Assembly: GCF_913055165.1 (NCBI RefSeq)
Contig: NZ_CAJXJS010000007.1
Span: forward strand, 24,106 to 88,105
Reading direction: 5' to 3'
DNA: 64,000 bases
DNA from: an uncultured Devosia sp.
GTDB taxonomy: Bacteria > Pseudomonadota > Alphaproteobacteria > Rhizobiales > Devosiaceae
Made by a program: the position numbers and the translations under genes
The notes under the pieces: model-generated
Seen by the model: the letters and a program-made list of their open reading frames with translations, nothing else
Databases searched by the model: none
What the model was told of the DNA's origin: nothing
Part shown: one piece after another, positions 1 to 8,356 of the stretch
Layout of the letters: every line of letters begins with the position of its first letter
Numbering within the stretch: the stretch's first letter is position 1

Positions 1-1188
1 CACCCCCGCCTCGCCCATATGGTGGTGGCTGGCGCCGAAGATGGAGACGCCCGCACCGCTGCCGAGCTTGCGGTGCTGATCGGCGAGCGCGGCCTTGGTG
101 GCGACGACACCGATCTTGGCCGCCGGCTCGAGCGCTTCCGCTCCGATCGCTCCCGCCGCGCCGAGGATGCCCGGACCATGGCCAAGCGCTGGGCCAAGCT
201 GGCCGGCGGCTCCAATGACGAGACGTTTTCCCCCGGGCATCACCTCGCCCGCGCCTTTCCCGATCGCGTTGCCCAGCCGGCCGGGCCGCGCGGGCGGTTC
301 CGCCTCGCCAATGGGCGACAGGCGCAACTGGACGAGACTCACGCCCTCGCCGGAGCGCCCTTTGTCGTGGTGGCGGACCTTACCGGAAGCGCCACTCAGG
401 GTCGCATCCGATCCGCAGCGGCCCTCGATCCGTCAGAACTCGAAACCCTCTTCGCTGGCCACATCACCAGCCAAACCGCCCTGACCTTTGACGCGGCGAC
501 CGGCTCTGTCCGCGCCCGCCGCCAGCGCCGCCTCGATGCCCTGCGCCTCGCCGACGATACCGCGCCGGTCACGGACCTCGAAGCGGCGGCTCGCATCCTG
601 GCGGAAGCCGCGCTCAAACGCCCGGAGACTCTGCCCTGGAGCCGCGACCAGAAGGCCCTGCGCGCCCGCGCCAGTTTCCTTCACAATAGCCTGGGGAACG
701 ATTGGCCAGATCTCTCCGACCAAGCCCTGGCCGCAGATTCCGGCTGGCTCGCGCCGCATCTGGTCGGTGAGACCCGCCTTGCCGCGATCACAGCCGACTA
801 TCTCGGCGCCGCCCTGGAAACGCTCCTCCCCTGGGCCAAACGACAGGAGATCGACCGTCTGCTGCCCAGCCATTATTCTGCCCCCTCAGGCAGTCATTTG
901 CCTATCGACTATGGCGCCGAGAACGGTCCAGCCCTTGAAGTCCGGGTGCAGGAGCTGTTCGGCCTGGACCGTCACCCGACCATCGCCGGGGGCAAGGTGC
1001 CGCTGCTTCTGGTGCTGCTCTCGCCCGCGCACCGGCCCATCCAGACCACGCGCGACCTGCCCGGCTTCTGGCGCGGTTCCTGGAAGGATGTCGCCAAGGA
1101 TCTCAAAGGCCGCTATCCCCGACATCCCTGGCCCGATGATCCGATTGCTGCCCCGGCCACCAATCGCGCCAAGCCCCGCGGCACCTGA
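1..1188 (+). CDS. hrpB: ATP-dependent RNA helicase HrpB, C-terminal part (partial)
   Basis: The frame is open from the first base, so only the last 395 or so residues are present. HrpB is a DEAH-box helicase of unclear physiological role. The ATPase and helicase domains lie outside the window. What is visible is the helicase-associated region and the HrpB-specific C-terminal domain, recognised by the stretch LLSPAHRPIQTTRDLPGFW followed by the terminal signature HPWPDDP about 20 residues before the end. The reading begins HPRLAHM, which fits the junction after the helicase core. The gene ends 5 bp from the convergent isomerase gene. The family assignment is firm; the function in this organism is not known. 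Confidence 0.9.
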   Translation, partial: HPRLAHMVVAGAEDGDARTAAELAVLIGERGLGGDDTDLGRRLERFRSDRSRRAEDARTMAKRWAKLAGGSNDETFSPGHHLARAFPDRVAQPAGPRGRFRLANGRQAQLDETHALAGAPFVVVADLTGSATQGRIRSAAALDPSELETLFAGHITSQTALTFDAATGSVRARRQRRLDALRLADDTAPVTDLEAAARILAEAALKRPETLPWSRDQKALRARASFLHNSLGNDWPDLSDQALAADSGWLAPHLVGETRLAAITADYLGAALETLLPWAKRQEIDRLLPSHYSAPSGSHLPIDYGAENGPALEVRVQELFGLDRHPTIAGGKVPLLLVLLSPAHRPIQTTRDLPGFWRGSWKDVAKDLKGRYPRHPWPDDPIAAPATNRAKPRGT

Positions 1189-1193
1189 CCGCC

Positions 1194-1964
1194 TCACAAG
1201 CCCTCGCGCCAGGCCAGCCCTGCAGAGGTTCCACCGAGCGGTCGATATTCCGCGCCCACCCAGCCGTCATAGCCGCTGGTCGCGATCGCACCAAAGACCG
1301 ACGCAAAGTCGATCGCCCCGCTGCCCGGTTCGTGCCGCCCCGGCATGTCCGCGATCTGCACATGGCCGATCACCGGCAACAACCGCACGAAATTGTCCAC
1401 CAGGGCCTCGCCCATCATCGCCATGTGGTAGAAGTCATATTGCAGGCGCAGATTGGCATGCGCCACGGTGGCCAGCACACGCTCGGCCTGCTTCAGGCTC
1501 GCCAGCCCGTAGCCTGGCATATCCACGGGGTTGATCGGCTCAATCAGCGCCGTCACCCCCGCTTGCCGCAGCCTCTCGGCGGCCCAGCGCAGGTTTTCGA
1601 CGAACACAGTTTCCGCCTCTGCTGCAAGCACACCCTCCGGCACGATCCCGGCCATGATGTGCAGCCGCGAACAGTTCAGGGCCTTGGCGTAGACGATGGC
1701 CTGCTCGATCCCCTCGCGAAACTCACCCTCCCGCCCCGGCTGGCATGCGCAGCCGCGGTCGCCTGCCGCCCAGTCTCCGGCCGGCGCATTGAACAGCACG
1801 ACCTCCACGCCTGCTGCGCGCGCCGCATCGGCTACAGCGCCAGGCGAAAAATCATAGGGAGAAACAAACTCGACGCCACCGAAGCCATCGGCTGCGGCGG
1901 CATCGAAGCGGTCGATAAATCCATGCTCGGTGTAGAGCATGGTCAAATTGGCCGATAACCTCAC
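1194..1964 (-). CDS. Hydroxypyruvate isomerase family TIM-barrel protein
   Basis: A 256-residue AP-endonuclease-2-type TIM barrel of the Hyi/OtnI group, which interconverts hydroxypyruvate and tartronate semialdehyde or isomerises related 2-oxo acids. Visible signatures are [17 protein letters not shown] at the N terminus, the metal-binding Glu in [29 protein letters not shown] and the C-terminal GAEYRP. I place the start at a GTG whose last two bases overlap the TGA of msrB (GTGA), because this gives the usual family N terminus; an in-frame upstream ATG would add 13 residues inside msrB. The pair looks co-transcribed. The exact substrate cannot be read from sequence. Confidence 0.85.
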   Translation of the reverse strand: MRLSANLTMLYTEHGFIDRFDAAAADGFGGVEFVSPYDFSPGAVADAARAAGVEVVLFNAPAGDWAAGDRGCACQPGREGEFREGIEQAIVYAKALNCSRLHIMAGIVPEGVLAAEAETVFVENLRWAAERLRQAGVTALIEPINPVDMPGYGLASLKQAERVLATVAHANLRLQYDFYHMAMMGEALVDNFVRLLPVIGHVQIADMPGRHEPGSGAIDFASVFGAIATSGYDGWVGAEYRPLGGTSAGLAWREGL

Positions 1965-2365
1965 GCGTCGGGCGTGAAGTTCAGGGCCACACCATTGATG
2001 CAATAGCGCAGGCCGGTGGGCGGCGGACCATCGGGAAACACATGGCCCAGATGGCTACCGCAGGTCGCGCAATGTACCTCTGTACGGACCATGCCATGCG
2101 AGCGATCGGTCGTCGTCTGCACAGACCCCGGAATGGGATCGTTGAAGCTGGGCCAGCCCGTACCGCTTTCGAACTTCAGCGACGCGGCAAACAGCGGGGT
2201 GTCACAACCGGCGCAGGAAAAGGTCCCCGGCCGCTTTTCATGCAGCAATGCGCAGCTACCTGGCCGCTCTGTGCCATGCTGGCGCATGATGTAATATTGT
2301 TCCTCGGTCAGCCGTTCGCGCCATTCGGCGTCGGTGCGGGTCACGGGATAAGCATGGCTATCCAT
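1961..2365 (-). CDS. msrB: Peptide-methionine (R)-S-oxide reductase MsrB
   Basis: A 134-residue methionine-R-sulfoxide reductase that repairs oxidised methionine in proteins using thioredoxin. The two zinc-binding CXXC pairs are present (CAGC near residue 51 and CATC in [12 protein letters not shown]), as are the GTGWPSF motif and the catalytic Cys in [11 protein letters not shown] near residue 122. There is no fusion to MsrA. A good Shine-Dalgarno (AAAGGAG) lies 8 nt before the ATG. It is the first gene of a two-gene minus-strand unit with the isomerase. Confidence 0.95.
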   Translation of the reverse strand: MDSHAYPVTRTDAEWRERLTEEQYYIMRQHGTERPGSCALLHEKRPGTFSCAGCDTPLFAASLKFESGTGWPSFNDPIPGSVQTTTDRSHGMVRTEVHCATCGSHLGHVFPDGPPPTGLRYCINGVALNFTPDA

Positions 2366-2467
2366 AATGGTGCTCCTTTTGTCGGCCTGTCATTCGCCGA
2401 TCATATAGGCTTAGTTACGCCTGTTTCCCACAATTCGTTCATCCCCTCGCGCCCCCGTGACCCACCC

Positions 2468-3082
2468 ATGACCGTCATTGCTACGCTCGCCCAGCTCGAG
2501 GCGCTTTATCAGCCCGCCCCCGTCGCGGCCTCCACCGTCAAGGTGGCTCATGCCATGACGCCGGATTACCGGCGACTGGTCGAGGCCAGCCCCTTTGTCG
2601 CGCTCGCCACCATCGGGCCAGAGGGCATGGATTGCTCGCCGCGTGGCGACCGGCCCGGATTTGTGCGCATCCATGACGACAGCACGTTGATGATGCCCGA
2701 CCGGCGCGGCAATAACCGCATCGACAGCCTGAGGAACATCGTGCGCGATCCGCGCTGCGCCTTCCTCTTCCTCATTCCCGGTTCGGGCACCACCCTCCGG
2801 GTCAATGGCCGCGCCCAGCTCTCCGCCGAGCCCGGTCTGCTCGACAGCTTCGCCGTGGAGGACAAGGCCCCACGATCGGTCATCGTGCTGTCCATCGACG
2901 AAGTTTATTTCCAATGCGCTCGGGCGATCATCCGCTCCGAACTGTGGAACCCCGACCGCCATGTGGATCCAGCCACCCTGCCCACGCCGGGCCAGATCCT
3001 GGCCACGATGACCGCCAATGCCGTCGGTGGCGACGCCTATGATCAGGCCTGGCCGGAACGGGCCAGACAGACGATGTGGTGA
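2468..3082 (+). CDS. Pyridoxamine 5'-phosphate oxidase family (FMN-binding) protein
   Basis: A 204-residue split-barrel flavoprotein of the PPOX superfamily, in the subgroup with the pattern SPFVALATIGPEGMDCSPRGD followed by LMMPDRRGNNRIDSLRNI. Such proteins bind FMN or a related cofactor; the substrate of this subgroup is mostly unknown. The start at MTVIATLAQ is chosen because it is the first Met close to the conserved domain; a much longer upstream extension would run antisense through msrB. The gene converges with the histidine kinase, 4 bp away. Confidence 0.8.
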   Translation: MTVIATLAQLEALYQPAPVAASTVKVAHAMTPDYRRLVEASPFVALATIGPEGMDCSPRGDRPGFVRIHDDSTLMMPDRRGNNRIDSLRNIVRDPRCAFLFLIPGSGTTLRVNGRAQLSAEPGLLDSFAVEDKAPRSVIVLSIDEVYFQCARAIIRSELWNPDRHVDPATLPTPGQILATMTANAVGGDAYDQAWPERARQTMW

Positions 3083-3086
3083 TGCC

Positions 3087-5051
3087 TCAGGCCGGCTGGG
3101 TCTGCCCGGCATTGTCGCAGACACGACGCAGCATGCGCGCCAGCTCCGCCTGTCCGAAGGGTTTGGCCAATCGCGGCAGCCTCAAGGCCTTGGCATCGTC
3201 GATATCGGCATAGCCGCTGGCCAGGATCACCGGCAGGCCCGGCCAGCGCGCCGCAATCTCGGTCGCCAATGCCATGCCGGTCATATGCGGCATGGCCTGG
3301 TCGGTAATGACCAGATCGAAATCCGGCGCCGCCTCCAGCGCCTCGATCGCCTTTGCCCCCGAATGGGCCTCCACCACGTTATGCCCCAGTTCCTCCAGCA
3401 TCATCGTGGTGTTGAGCAGCACCAAAGCGTCGTCGTCAACTGCCAGAACCTTGAGCCGGCGCATGGGACCAGGCTCGTTTTCAACCGCCGGCCGCACCTC
3501 GACCGGGGGCTCATCGGCCTTTGCCTCCACCGCCTTGAGCCAGATCTCGACACGGGTCCCGTGTCCCCTCTCACTCTCGATATGCAACCGGCCACCGGAT
3601 TGCTCGGCGATGCCCTGCACCATGGATAGTCCCAGCCCCGTCCCCTTGCCGACGCCCTTGGTTGTAAAGAAGGGATCGGTGGCCCGGGCCAACGTCTCGG
3701 CATCCATGCCCTCTCCGTTATCGGCCACCGCCAGCACCACGTAGCGTCCGGGTGCCAGCTGCGGATTGCCCTGGGCGACCTCGGTTGCACGCGCCGAGAT
3801 CTCCAGCGCGCCGCCATTTGGCATGGCATCGCGGGCATTGACCGCCAGGTTGAGCAGGGCGGAATCGATCTGGTTGGCATCGGCCCAGGCATGCGGCAAA
3901 GACAGGGGGAAACGGGTTTCGATCTGGATGGACGGTCCCAGCGTACGTCCGAGCAGCTCGCTCATGCCGCCCACCAGCTCGGGCAGATCGACCTCCTTTT
4001 GCTCCAGCTCCTGCTTGCGGGCAAAGGCCAGCATGCGCTGGGTCAATTGCGCGCCGCGCTGCGCCGCCTGCAGCGCGTTGTCGAGCAGTCTCGCCTCCCG
4101 CTCGTCCAGGGTCAGGCGCCGCCCCAGCCCCTCCAGGCTCCCCAGCACCACCATCAGCAGGTTGTTGAAGTCATGCGCAACGCCGCCGGTCAACTGGCCG
4201 ATGGCTTCCAGCTTCTGGGCCTGGAACAATTCCTCACGAGCCTGGTCGAGGCGTTTCTGCTGCTCCATCCGCTCTGTGATATCGCGGGTGATCTTGGCAA
4301 AACCCACCACCGCTCCGCTTTCATCGTGAATGGCATCTATGACCACGCTGGCCCAGAACTGCGAGCCATCCTTGCGCACCCGCCAGCCTTCGGCGTGGAA
4401 ATGTCCTTCGCGCCGCGCCGTCTCCAGTCCGGCCTCGGGCGTTCCCCGCGCCCGCTCCGCCTCGGGATAAAAGCGTGAAAAGTGCTGGCCAATGATCTCG
4501 TCCGCCGCATAGCCCTTGATGCGCTCGGCACCCATGTTCCAGCTCGAAACGATGCCATGGGCATCGAGCATGAAAATGGCATAGTCGGTGACATTGAGGA
4601 CGAGCCGGCGGAATTGCTCCTCGCTGGCTGCGAGCGCCATCTGCGCTTTCTTGCGCTCCGTCAGATCGCGCGTAATCTTGGCAAAGCCGATGACCTCGCC
4701 ATCGGCGCCCCGGATCGCATCGATAACCACATTGGTCCAGAACCGGCTGCCGTCCTTGCGCCGGCGCCAGCCTTCGGCTTCATAGCTGCCATCGCGTGCC
4801 GCATTGGCCAGCGCCCGGGCTGGCAGGCCCGCTGCGAGGTCTTCATCTGTATAGAAGGTAGAAAAGTGACGGCCAATGATCTCCCCGGCCGAATAGCCCT
4901 TTATCCGTTCCGCCCCGCGGTTCCAGGTCGTCACCACCCCCTCGCGATCCAGCATGTAGATGGCGTAATCGGTGATGGAATTCACTAGCAGGCGGAACCG
5001 CGCGTCACCCTTCGACGCCTCGGGCCACATACCGCTTTCATTCGTACTCAT
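3087..5051 (-). CDS. PAS-PAS hybrid sensor histidine kinase with receiver domain
   Basis: About 654 residues with no obvious membrane segment. It has two near-identical PAS domains (about residues 15-140 and 145-270, each with NxGAERIKGY and RKDGSxFW), then a HisKA dimerisation/phosphoacceptor region (GGVAHDFNNLL near 300), an HATPase_c domain with DNGEGMD and GTGLGLSMVQGI, and a C-terminal receiver with its phospho-acceptor Asp in LVITDQAMP. This is a soluble hybrid kinase sensing a cytoplasmic cue. No cognate regulator is adjacent. The start is the ATG at MSTNES; a GTG at 5111 would add 20 residues. It lies next to the prophage attachment site but is not disrupted. Confidence 0.88.
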   Translation of the reverse strand: MSTNESGMWPEASKGDARFRLLVNSITDYAIYMLDREGVVTTWNRGAERIKGYSAGEIIGRHFSTFYTDEDLAAGLPARALANAARDGSYEAEGWRRRKDGSRFWTNVVIDAIRGADGEVIGFAKITRDLTERKKAQMALAASEEQFRRLVLNVTDYAIFMLDAHGIVSSWNMGAERIKGYAADEIIGQHFSRFYPEAERARGTPEAGLETARREGHFHAEGWRVRKDGSQFWASVVIDAIHDESGAVVGFAKITRDITERMEQQKRLDQAREELFQAQKLEAIGQLTGGVAHDFNNLLMVVLGSLEGLGRRLTLDEREARLLDNALQAAQRGAQLTQRMLAFARKQELEQKEVDLPELVGGMSELLGRTLGPSIQIETRFPLSLPHAWADANQIDSALLNLAVNARDAMPNGGALEISARATEVAQGNPQLAPGRYVVLAVADNGEGMDAETLARATDPFFTTKGVGKGTGLGLSMVQGIAEQSGGRLHIESERGHGTRVEIWLKAVEAKADEPPVEVRPAVENEPGPMRRLKVLAVDDDALVLLNTTMMLEELGHNVVEAHSGAKAIEALEAAPDFDLVITDQAMPHMTGMALATEIAARWPGLPVILASGYADIDDAKALRLPRLAKPFGQAELARMLRRVCDNAGQTQPA

Positions 5052-5141
5052 TGACTTGACCGCGCAGACTTCCCCAGCACGGCAAACGGCGGGCGTGACC
5101 AATGGTTGCACCGGCCGTCAAATCTTTGTGACGCTTGAGTG

Positions 5142-5188
5142 AATGGTGGGTGCGACAGGGATTGAACCTGTGACCCCTGCCGTGTGAA
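5142..5188. repeat. attL: 47-bp duplicate of the tRNA-Val 3' half
   Basis: Identical to 52682-52728. It spans the encoded CCA end through the anticodon loop of tRNA-Val(CAC) and then diverges (AACAGTG here, GGCAGTG in the intact gene). The left copy lacks the 5' half of the tRNA, so the functional gene is at the right end and its 3' half was supplied by the phage. Confidence 0.93.
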
Positions 5189-5223
5189 AACAGTGACCCG
5201 TGGCCAAACTGGCGGCTTCTCTA

Positions 5224-5242
5224 TGGTTCTCTAAGAGAACCA
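5224..5242. repeat. Inverted repeat close to attL
   Basis: TGGTTCTC-TAA-GAGAACCA, perfect 8-bp arms, 35 bp inside the attL core and just ahead of the first cargo gene. It could be a recombinase or excisionase arm site, or an operator for the gene at 5250. The sequence does not decide between them. Confidence 0.4.
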
Positions 5243-5249
5243 AGCCAAA

Positions 5250-5831
5250 ATGCCGCTGTTTGTCCCGCATATGTTCTCGTTTCTCGGTGAAAATGAACCG
5301 GAGAGCACTGCCTATAATTGCGATCTTCCTGAAGCGTTCCAAGCCATGCCCCGCGTGCCATCCGTCGACCCCAAGCGAGACAAAGAGATCGCCCGTTTGC
5401 GCAAGCTCCTGGCAGCTGTCGAGCGCATCCCCGCCCTCCGTCGCGCAGACGAATGCGCAGATGAACGAGCCGATACCATCCGGACCATGCTGCGGGACCT
5501 CGATCCACCGATCTACCAGTGGACAACCCGCGACGATGAAATAGCGGAGGATGCCATCATGGTCGGAATTGGTGGCACAAGTGCAGAGATGCTCATGGCC
5601 GGGCTGGCCTACACCGAACCAACGGCCAGCATCTACTGGTGCGCCAGGGTGACGGCCAATGGCGTCTATGAGGCGGGAGGGGAGATGGGGCCATGGCCTA
5701 TAAAGGCGGCGCTCGCTCGCGCAGAAGAGCTGCGGAACCAAATGGGCTATGCGCGCGTCGTGGTGACGATGGCTGAGGCAGGTATCTGGCGGCCGGAGTA
5801 TGGAAAGCTGGCAGATCGAGAGGGCTTTTGA
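5250..5831 (+). CDS. Hypothetical protein, first cargo gene inside attL
   Basis: 193 residues, not recognised. The N-terminal part is charged and probably helical (DKEIARLRKLLAAVERI); the C-terminal half contains MVGIGGTSAEMLMAGLAYTE and a WCARVTANGVYE stretch. Alternative in-frame starts exist at 5274 and 5346. Its TGA overlaps the ATG of the SRAP gene by one base, so the two are translationally coupled. It reads away from attL, opposite to the neighbouring phage late genes, which is typical of prophage cargo. Confidence 0.6.
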   Translation: MPLFVPHMFSFLGENEPESTAYNCDLPEAFQAMPRVPSVDPKRDKEIARLRKLLAAVERIPALRRADECADERADTIRTMLRDLDPPIYQWTTRDDEIAEDAIMVGIGGTSAEMLMAGLAYTEPTASIYWCARVTANGVYEAGGEMGPWPIKAALARAEELRNQMGYARVVVTMAEAGIWRPEYGKLADREGF

Positions 5832-6505
5832 TGTGCGGCCGCTTCACCAATGAGCTGACCTGGGCGCAGCTGCATGCGCTCTATAGCATTCACGAGCGCC
5901 CGGCGACCAACTTGCCCCCGCGGTTCAACATCGCCCCGACCCATGACGTCGACTTCGTCCATCTCGACAAGGCCGGCAACATGGAGATGGATCGGGGCCG
6001 CTGGTGGCTGGTGCCGTTCTTCGCGAAAGAATTGCCCAAGGCGGCAATGTTCAATGCCCGGATCGAGACGGTCGACACATCCGGCGCTTTCCGGGAAGGC
6101 TTCAAGGCGCGACGCTGCCTGATTCCGGCCGATGGCTATTTCGAATGGACCAAGGCGGAAGACGGCGGCAAGGATCCGTGGCTGCTGCAGCTGCCGGGTG
6201 GCGCCCCCTTCAGTTTCGCCGGCATCTGGGCGCACAACGACAATCTTGGGGTCACCAGCTGCACCATCATTACGGCGCCGGCCGTGCCAGAGATTGCCGA
6301 AATCCACGATCGCATGCCGATCATTCTGGCGCCGGAAGCCTACCGCACCTGGCTCAATACCGAACTGCAAGGGAAAGGCGCCAAGGCCCTGTTGCTCGAT
6401 GCGCAGATTGATAGCGAACTGGAAGTCTTCCGTGTCGGCCGGGCCGTGAACAATTCCCGCTATGACGGCACCGATACCAAGCAGCCGCTGATCAATTCGC
6501 TATAG
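5831..6505 (+). CDS. SOS response-associated peptidase (SRAP/HMCES/YedK family)
   Basis: 224 residues. The family forms a thiazolidine crosslink with abasic sites in single-stranded DNA through the Cys exposed after Met1 removal. That Cys is present (MCGRF), as are the active-site Asn in FNARIET, the Glu in GYFEW and the His in IHDRMPII. I start at the ATG that gives Cys2, not at the TTG one codon upstream. In the prophage it would shield abasic sites on phage or host DNA during replication or damage. It is coupled to the gene before it and its end overlaps the convergent 6500-6832 gene by 6 bp. Confidence 0.93.
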   Translation: MCGRFTNELTWAQLHALYSIHERPATNLPPRFNIAPTHDVDFVHLDKAGNMEMDRGRWWLVPFFAKELPKAAMFNARIETVDTSGAFREGFKARRCLIPADGYFEWTKAEDGGKDPWLLQLPGGAPFSFAGIWAHNDNLGVTSCTIITAPAVPEIAEIHDRMPIILAPEAYRTWLNTELQGKGAKALLLDAQIDSELEVFRVGRAVNNSRYDGTDTKQPLINSL

Positions 6506-6832
6506 CCTGACCCTTCGCCTGGAGCGCCTGGTCTTCACCTGCGGACGATCGGAAGGAGGCCCGCCATATGGCAGATCGGCAGCAGGTGGACCATTGGTGT
6601 AGCCGGTCACCGGCAGCAGGATGATGCCGACTTTCTTGCTCTGACATTTCGAGCAACGCAGCTTTGCAGCCAACGGATTGGGATTACCTACTGCCACGAA
6701 GTCCCGCCCGAACCGCTCAGCGAGGACAACCAGATCAAGCGGCGCCCAGTGCCAGCAGAGTGGCGCGTGACAATGGACAGAAACGCGGTAGCCGTCGTCT
6801 ATGAGGTCGCCAAGGGTTTCGATTGAGGCCAT
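6500..6832 (-). CDS. Small Cys/His-rich hypothetical protein
   Basis: 110 residues. It contains HCHAPLCWHW near residue 20 and LRCSKC near residue 58, which together could form a zinc site, and ends in an Arg-rich tail (RRSRRRVRL) that suggests nucleic-acid contact. No named family recognised. It converges with the SRAP gene, overlapping its last 6 bp. Confidence 0.6.
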   Translation of the reverse strand: MASIETLGDLIDDGYRVSVHCHAPLCWHWAPLDLVVLAERFGRDFVAVGNPNPLAAKLRCSKCQSKKVGIILLPVTGYTNGPPAADLPYGGPPSDRPQVKTRRSRRRVRL

Positions 6833-6951
6833 GAACGTAAGCAGAACGTCGAGTCATGGGTTCGCGTCAAGCACCACGTAAGGACCAAGTTCCGTTAATC
6901 CTGTCGGACATCGGTATTTTGGAGCCGGTGGCACCTGCCCTAAAACAGCGA

Positions 6952-6983
6952 ATGGCCGGGGTGGTTGCAACACCGCCGGCCAT
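6952..6983. promoter_or_regulatory. Strong hairpin in the leader of the second recombinase gene
   Basis: ATGGCCGGGGTG and CACCGCCGGCCAT pair over 12 bp with a single bulged C, around the loop gttgcaa. It ends 30 bp before the recombinase ATG at 7014. There is no T-run, so it is more likely a binding site or an RNA control element than a terminator. Confidence 0.45.
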
Positions 6984-7013
6984 CCTGACCAACCCGAACG
7001 CATGAGGTTCGCG

Positions 7014-7877
7014 ATGGCTGATGCCGTCATTTCATTTTCTGTGCCCGCCCGCAATGGGCAGACTTTTGCCGATGCCGCCCGTAGCTATCTGAGCAATGGC
7101 GGCGAGCAGCGTTACCTGCCCAAAATCATCGAGCAGATGGGCGACACACCCGTCGCCGACGTCACACCCTTCGCCATCTACGAGATGGTCAAGGCGCTGT
7201 TCCCGACCCAGTCCGGCGCCACCCGCAACCGACAGGGCATTACCCCGGCCCGCGCTGTAATGATCCACGCCTATGAGCGCGGCTGGTGCCCGCTCATTCG
7301 CCTGCGCCGCTTCAAGGAAGAGCGGCGTCGGCGCAAGAACCCGGCCAGCCAGGCCTGGCTGCATGTGTTCTGTCGCCAGTGCGAACGCGACGGGCTGCCC
7401 CATCTTGCTGCCCTGGTCGTATTCATGTCGCACACCGGCGCCCGAATCTCCGAAGCCATCCGGCTCGAATGGTCCGAGGTCGACCTGATCGCCCGCAAGG
7501 CAGTGCTGCTCAGGACCAAGACCGACACCAACTCGGTGCGGCATTTGACCGACGAGCTGGTCGCCCGGCTGCACGACCTCAAGGAGACCGCCCAGCCCGG
7601 CGAGCCGGTGTTCCGCTATGCCTCGCGCTACGGCGTCAATGACCGCATCGCCGCTGTCTGCCGCCGCGCCGATCTGCCGTACAAGTCCAGCCATGCCTGC
7701 GGGCGCCACAGCTTTGCCACCAATGCCATCGGCTTCGGCATGGACGTGCGCACCGCCATGGATGCTGGCGGCTGGAAAAGCTCATCGGTGTTCATCGAGA
7801 CCTATGTGCATTCCAAGAATGCCGGGCGCCTGGTGGCCGACCGCTTCAACGCCTTCCAGTTCTCGGCCGAGCTGTAG
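7014..7877 (+). CDS. Second tyrosine recombinase
   Basis: 287 residues with the complete tyrosine-recombinase catalytic set: Arg in HTGARISEAIRLEW, Lys in LLRTKTD, HACGRHSF (His and Arg separated by three residues, as in a common alphaproteobacterial subgroup), Trp in GGWKSS and the nucleophile Tyr in FIETYVHS. The start at MADAV has GAGG 6 nt upstream; an ATG at 7002 has no such site. It is distinct from the integrase at 51620. It lies 1.8 kb inside attL between cargo and late genes, so it may drive a different recombination event or be a relic of an earlier element. It ends at a bidirectional terminator. Confidence 0.9.
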   Translation: MADAVISFSVPARNGQTFADAARSYLSNGGEQRYLPKIIEQMGDTPVADVTPFAIYEMVKALFPTQSGATRNRQGITPARAVMIHAYERGWCPLIRLRRFKEERRRRKNPASQAWLHVFCRQCERDGLPHLAALVVFMSHTGARISEAIRLEWSEVDLIARKAVLLRTKTDTNSVRHLTDELVARLHDLKETAQPGEPVFRYASRYGVNDRIAAVCRRADLPYKSSHACGRHSFATNAIGFGMDVRTAMDAGGWKSSSVFIETYVHSKNAGRLVADRFNAFQFSAEL

Positions 7878-7891
7878 GCTCCAAAAGCAAT

Positions 7892-7916
7892 GTGCGTCAG
7901 GATGCCTGACGCACAG
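7892..7916. terminator. Bidirectional hairpin terminator between convergent units
   Basis: TGTGCGTCAGG-ATG-CCTGACGCACA, perfect 11-bp stem, between the recombinase gene (+) and the end of the phage late operon (-). No strong T-run on either side. Confidence 0.7.
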
Positions 7917-7936
7917 ATGGTGTTAGGGTGGCAGGG

Positions 7937-8356
7937 TCAGTCAGGCGGGTTGATCGGCACCAGCCCGAGGTTGCTCATGGCATTGCTCTGCGTCAGCCAA
8001 GGGTCTGGGGGCGTGCCATTCTGGGTGATCGACACTTGCAGGTAAATCTCCCCCGCTGCGTCGATGGCATCCTGCTCGGTGATACCATTCCAGGGCCAGC
8101 CGCCCGAGGGCGTCGGGTGAGTGGCGGCGAGATTGGACACCTCGCTTTCCCACTCTTCTGTGATGGGCATTCCGCCAAAGAAGTGGGTCGCCATCTCATA
8201 GAGGTTGGCTTCGCTGTTGAAGCTGCCATCGGCATTCGCGCCCCGGCTAAAGCTATTCGATAGCGCAGGGTCGTCACCATTGACGAGAGCCATGAGCAGG
8301 TTTGCGGCTGCTCTATGCGCCGCTGGGATGACGAATATGCAGTAGCGGTCGGTCAT
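7937..8356 (-). CDS. Hypothetical phage protein, last gene of the late operon
   Basis: 139 residues, acidic, beginning MTDRYCIFVIPAAHRAAAN. No recognised domain. The start is the ATG that overlaps the stop of the LamG-like gene (ATGA); a Met 9 codons upstream is possible. Its position after the adhesion-type proteins suggests an accessory tail-fibre or assembly protein, but nothing in the sequence proves this. Confidence 0.6.
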   Translation of the reverse strand: MTDRYCIFVIPAAHRAAANLLMALVNGDDPALSNSFSRGANADGSFNSEANLYEMATHFFGGMPITEEWESEVSNLAATHPTPSGGWPWNGITEQDAIDAAGEIYLQVSITQNGTPPDPWLTQSNAMSNLGLVPINPPD

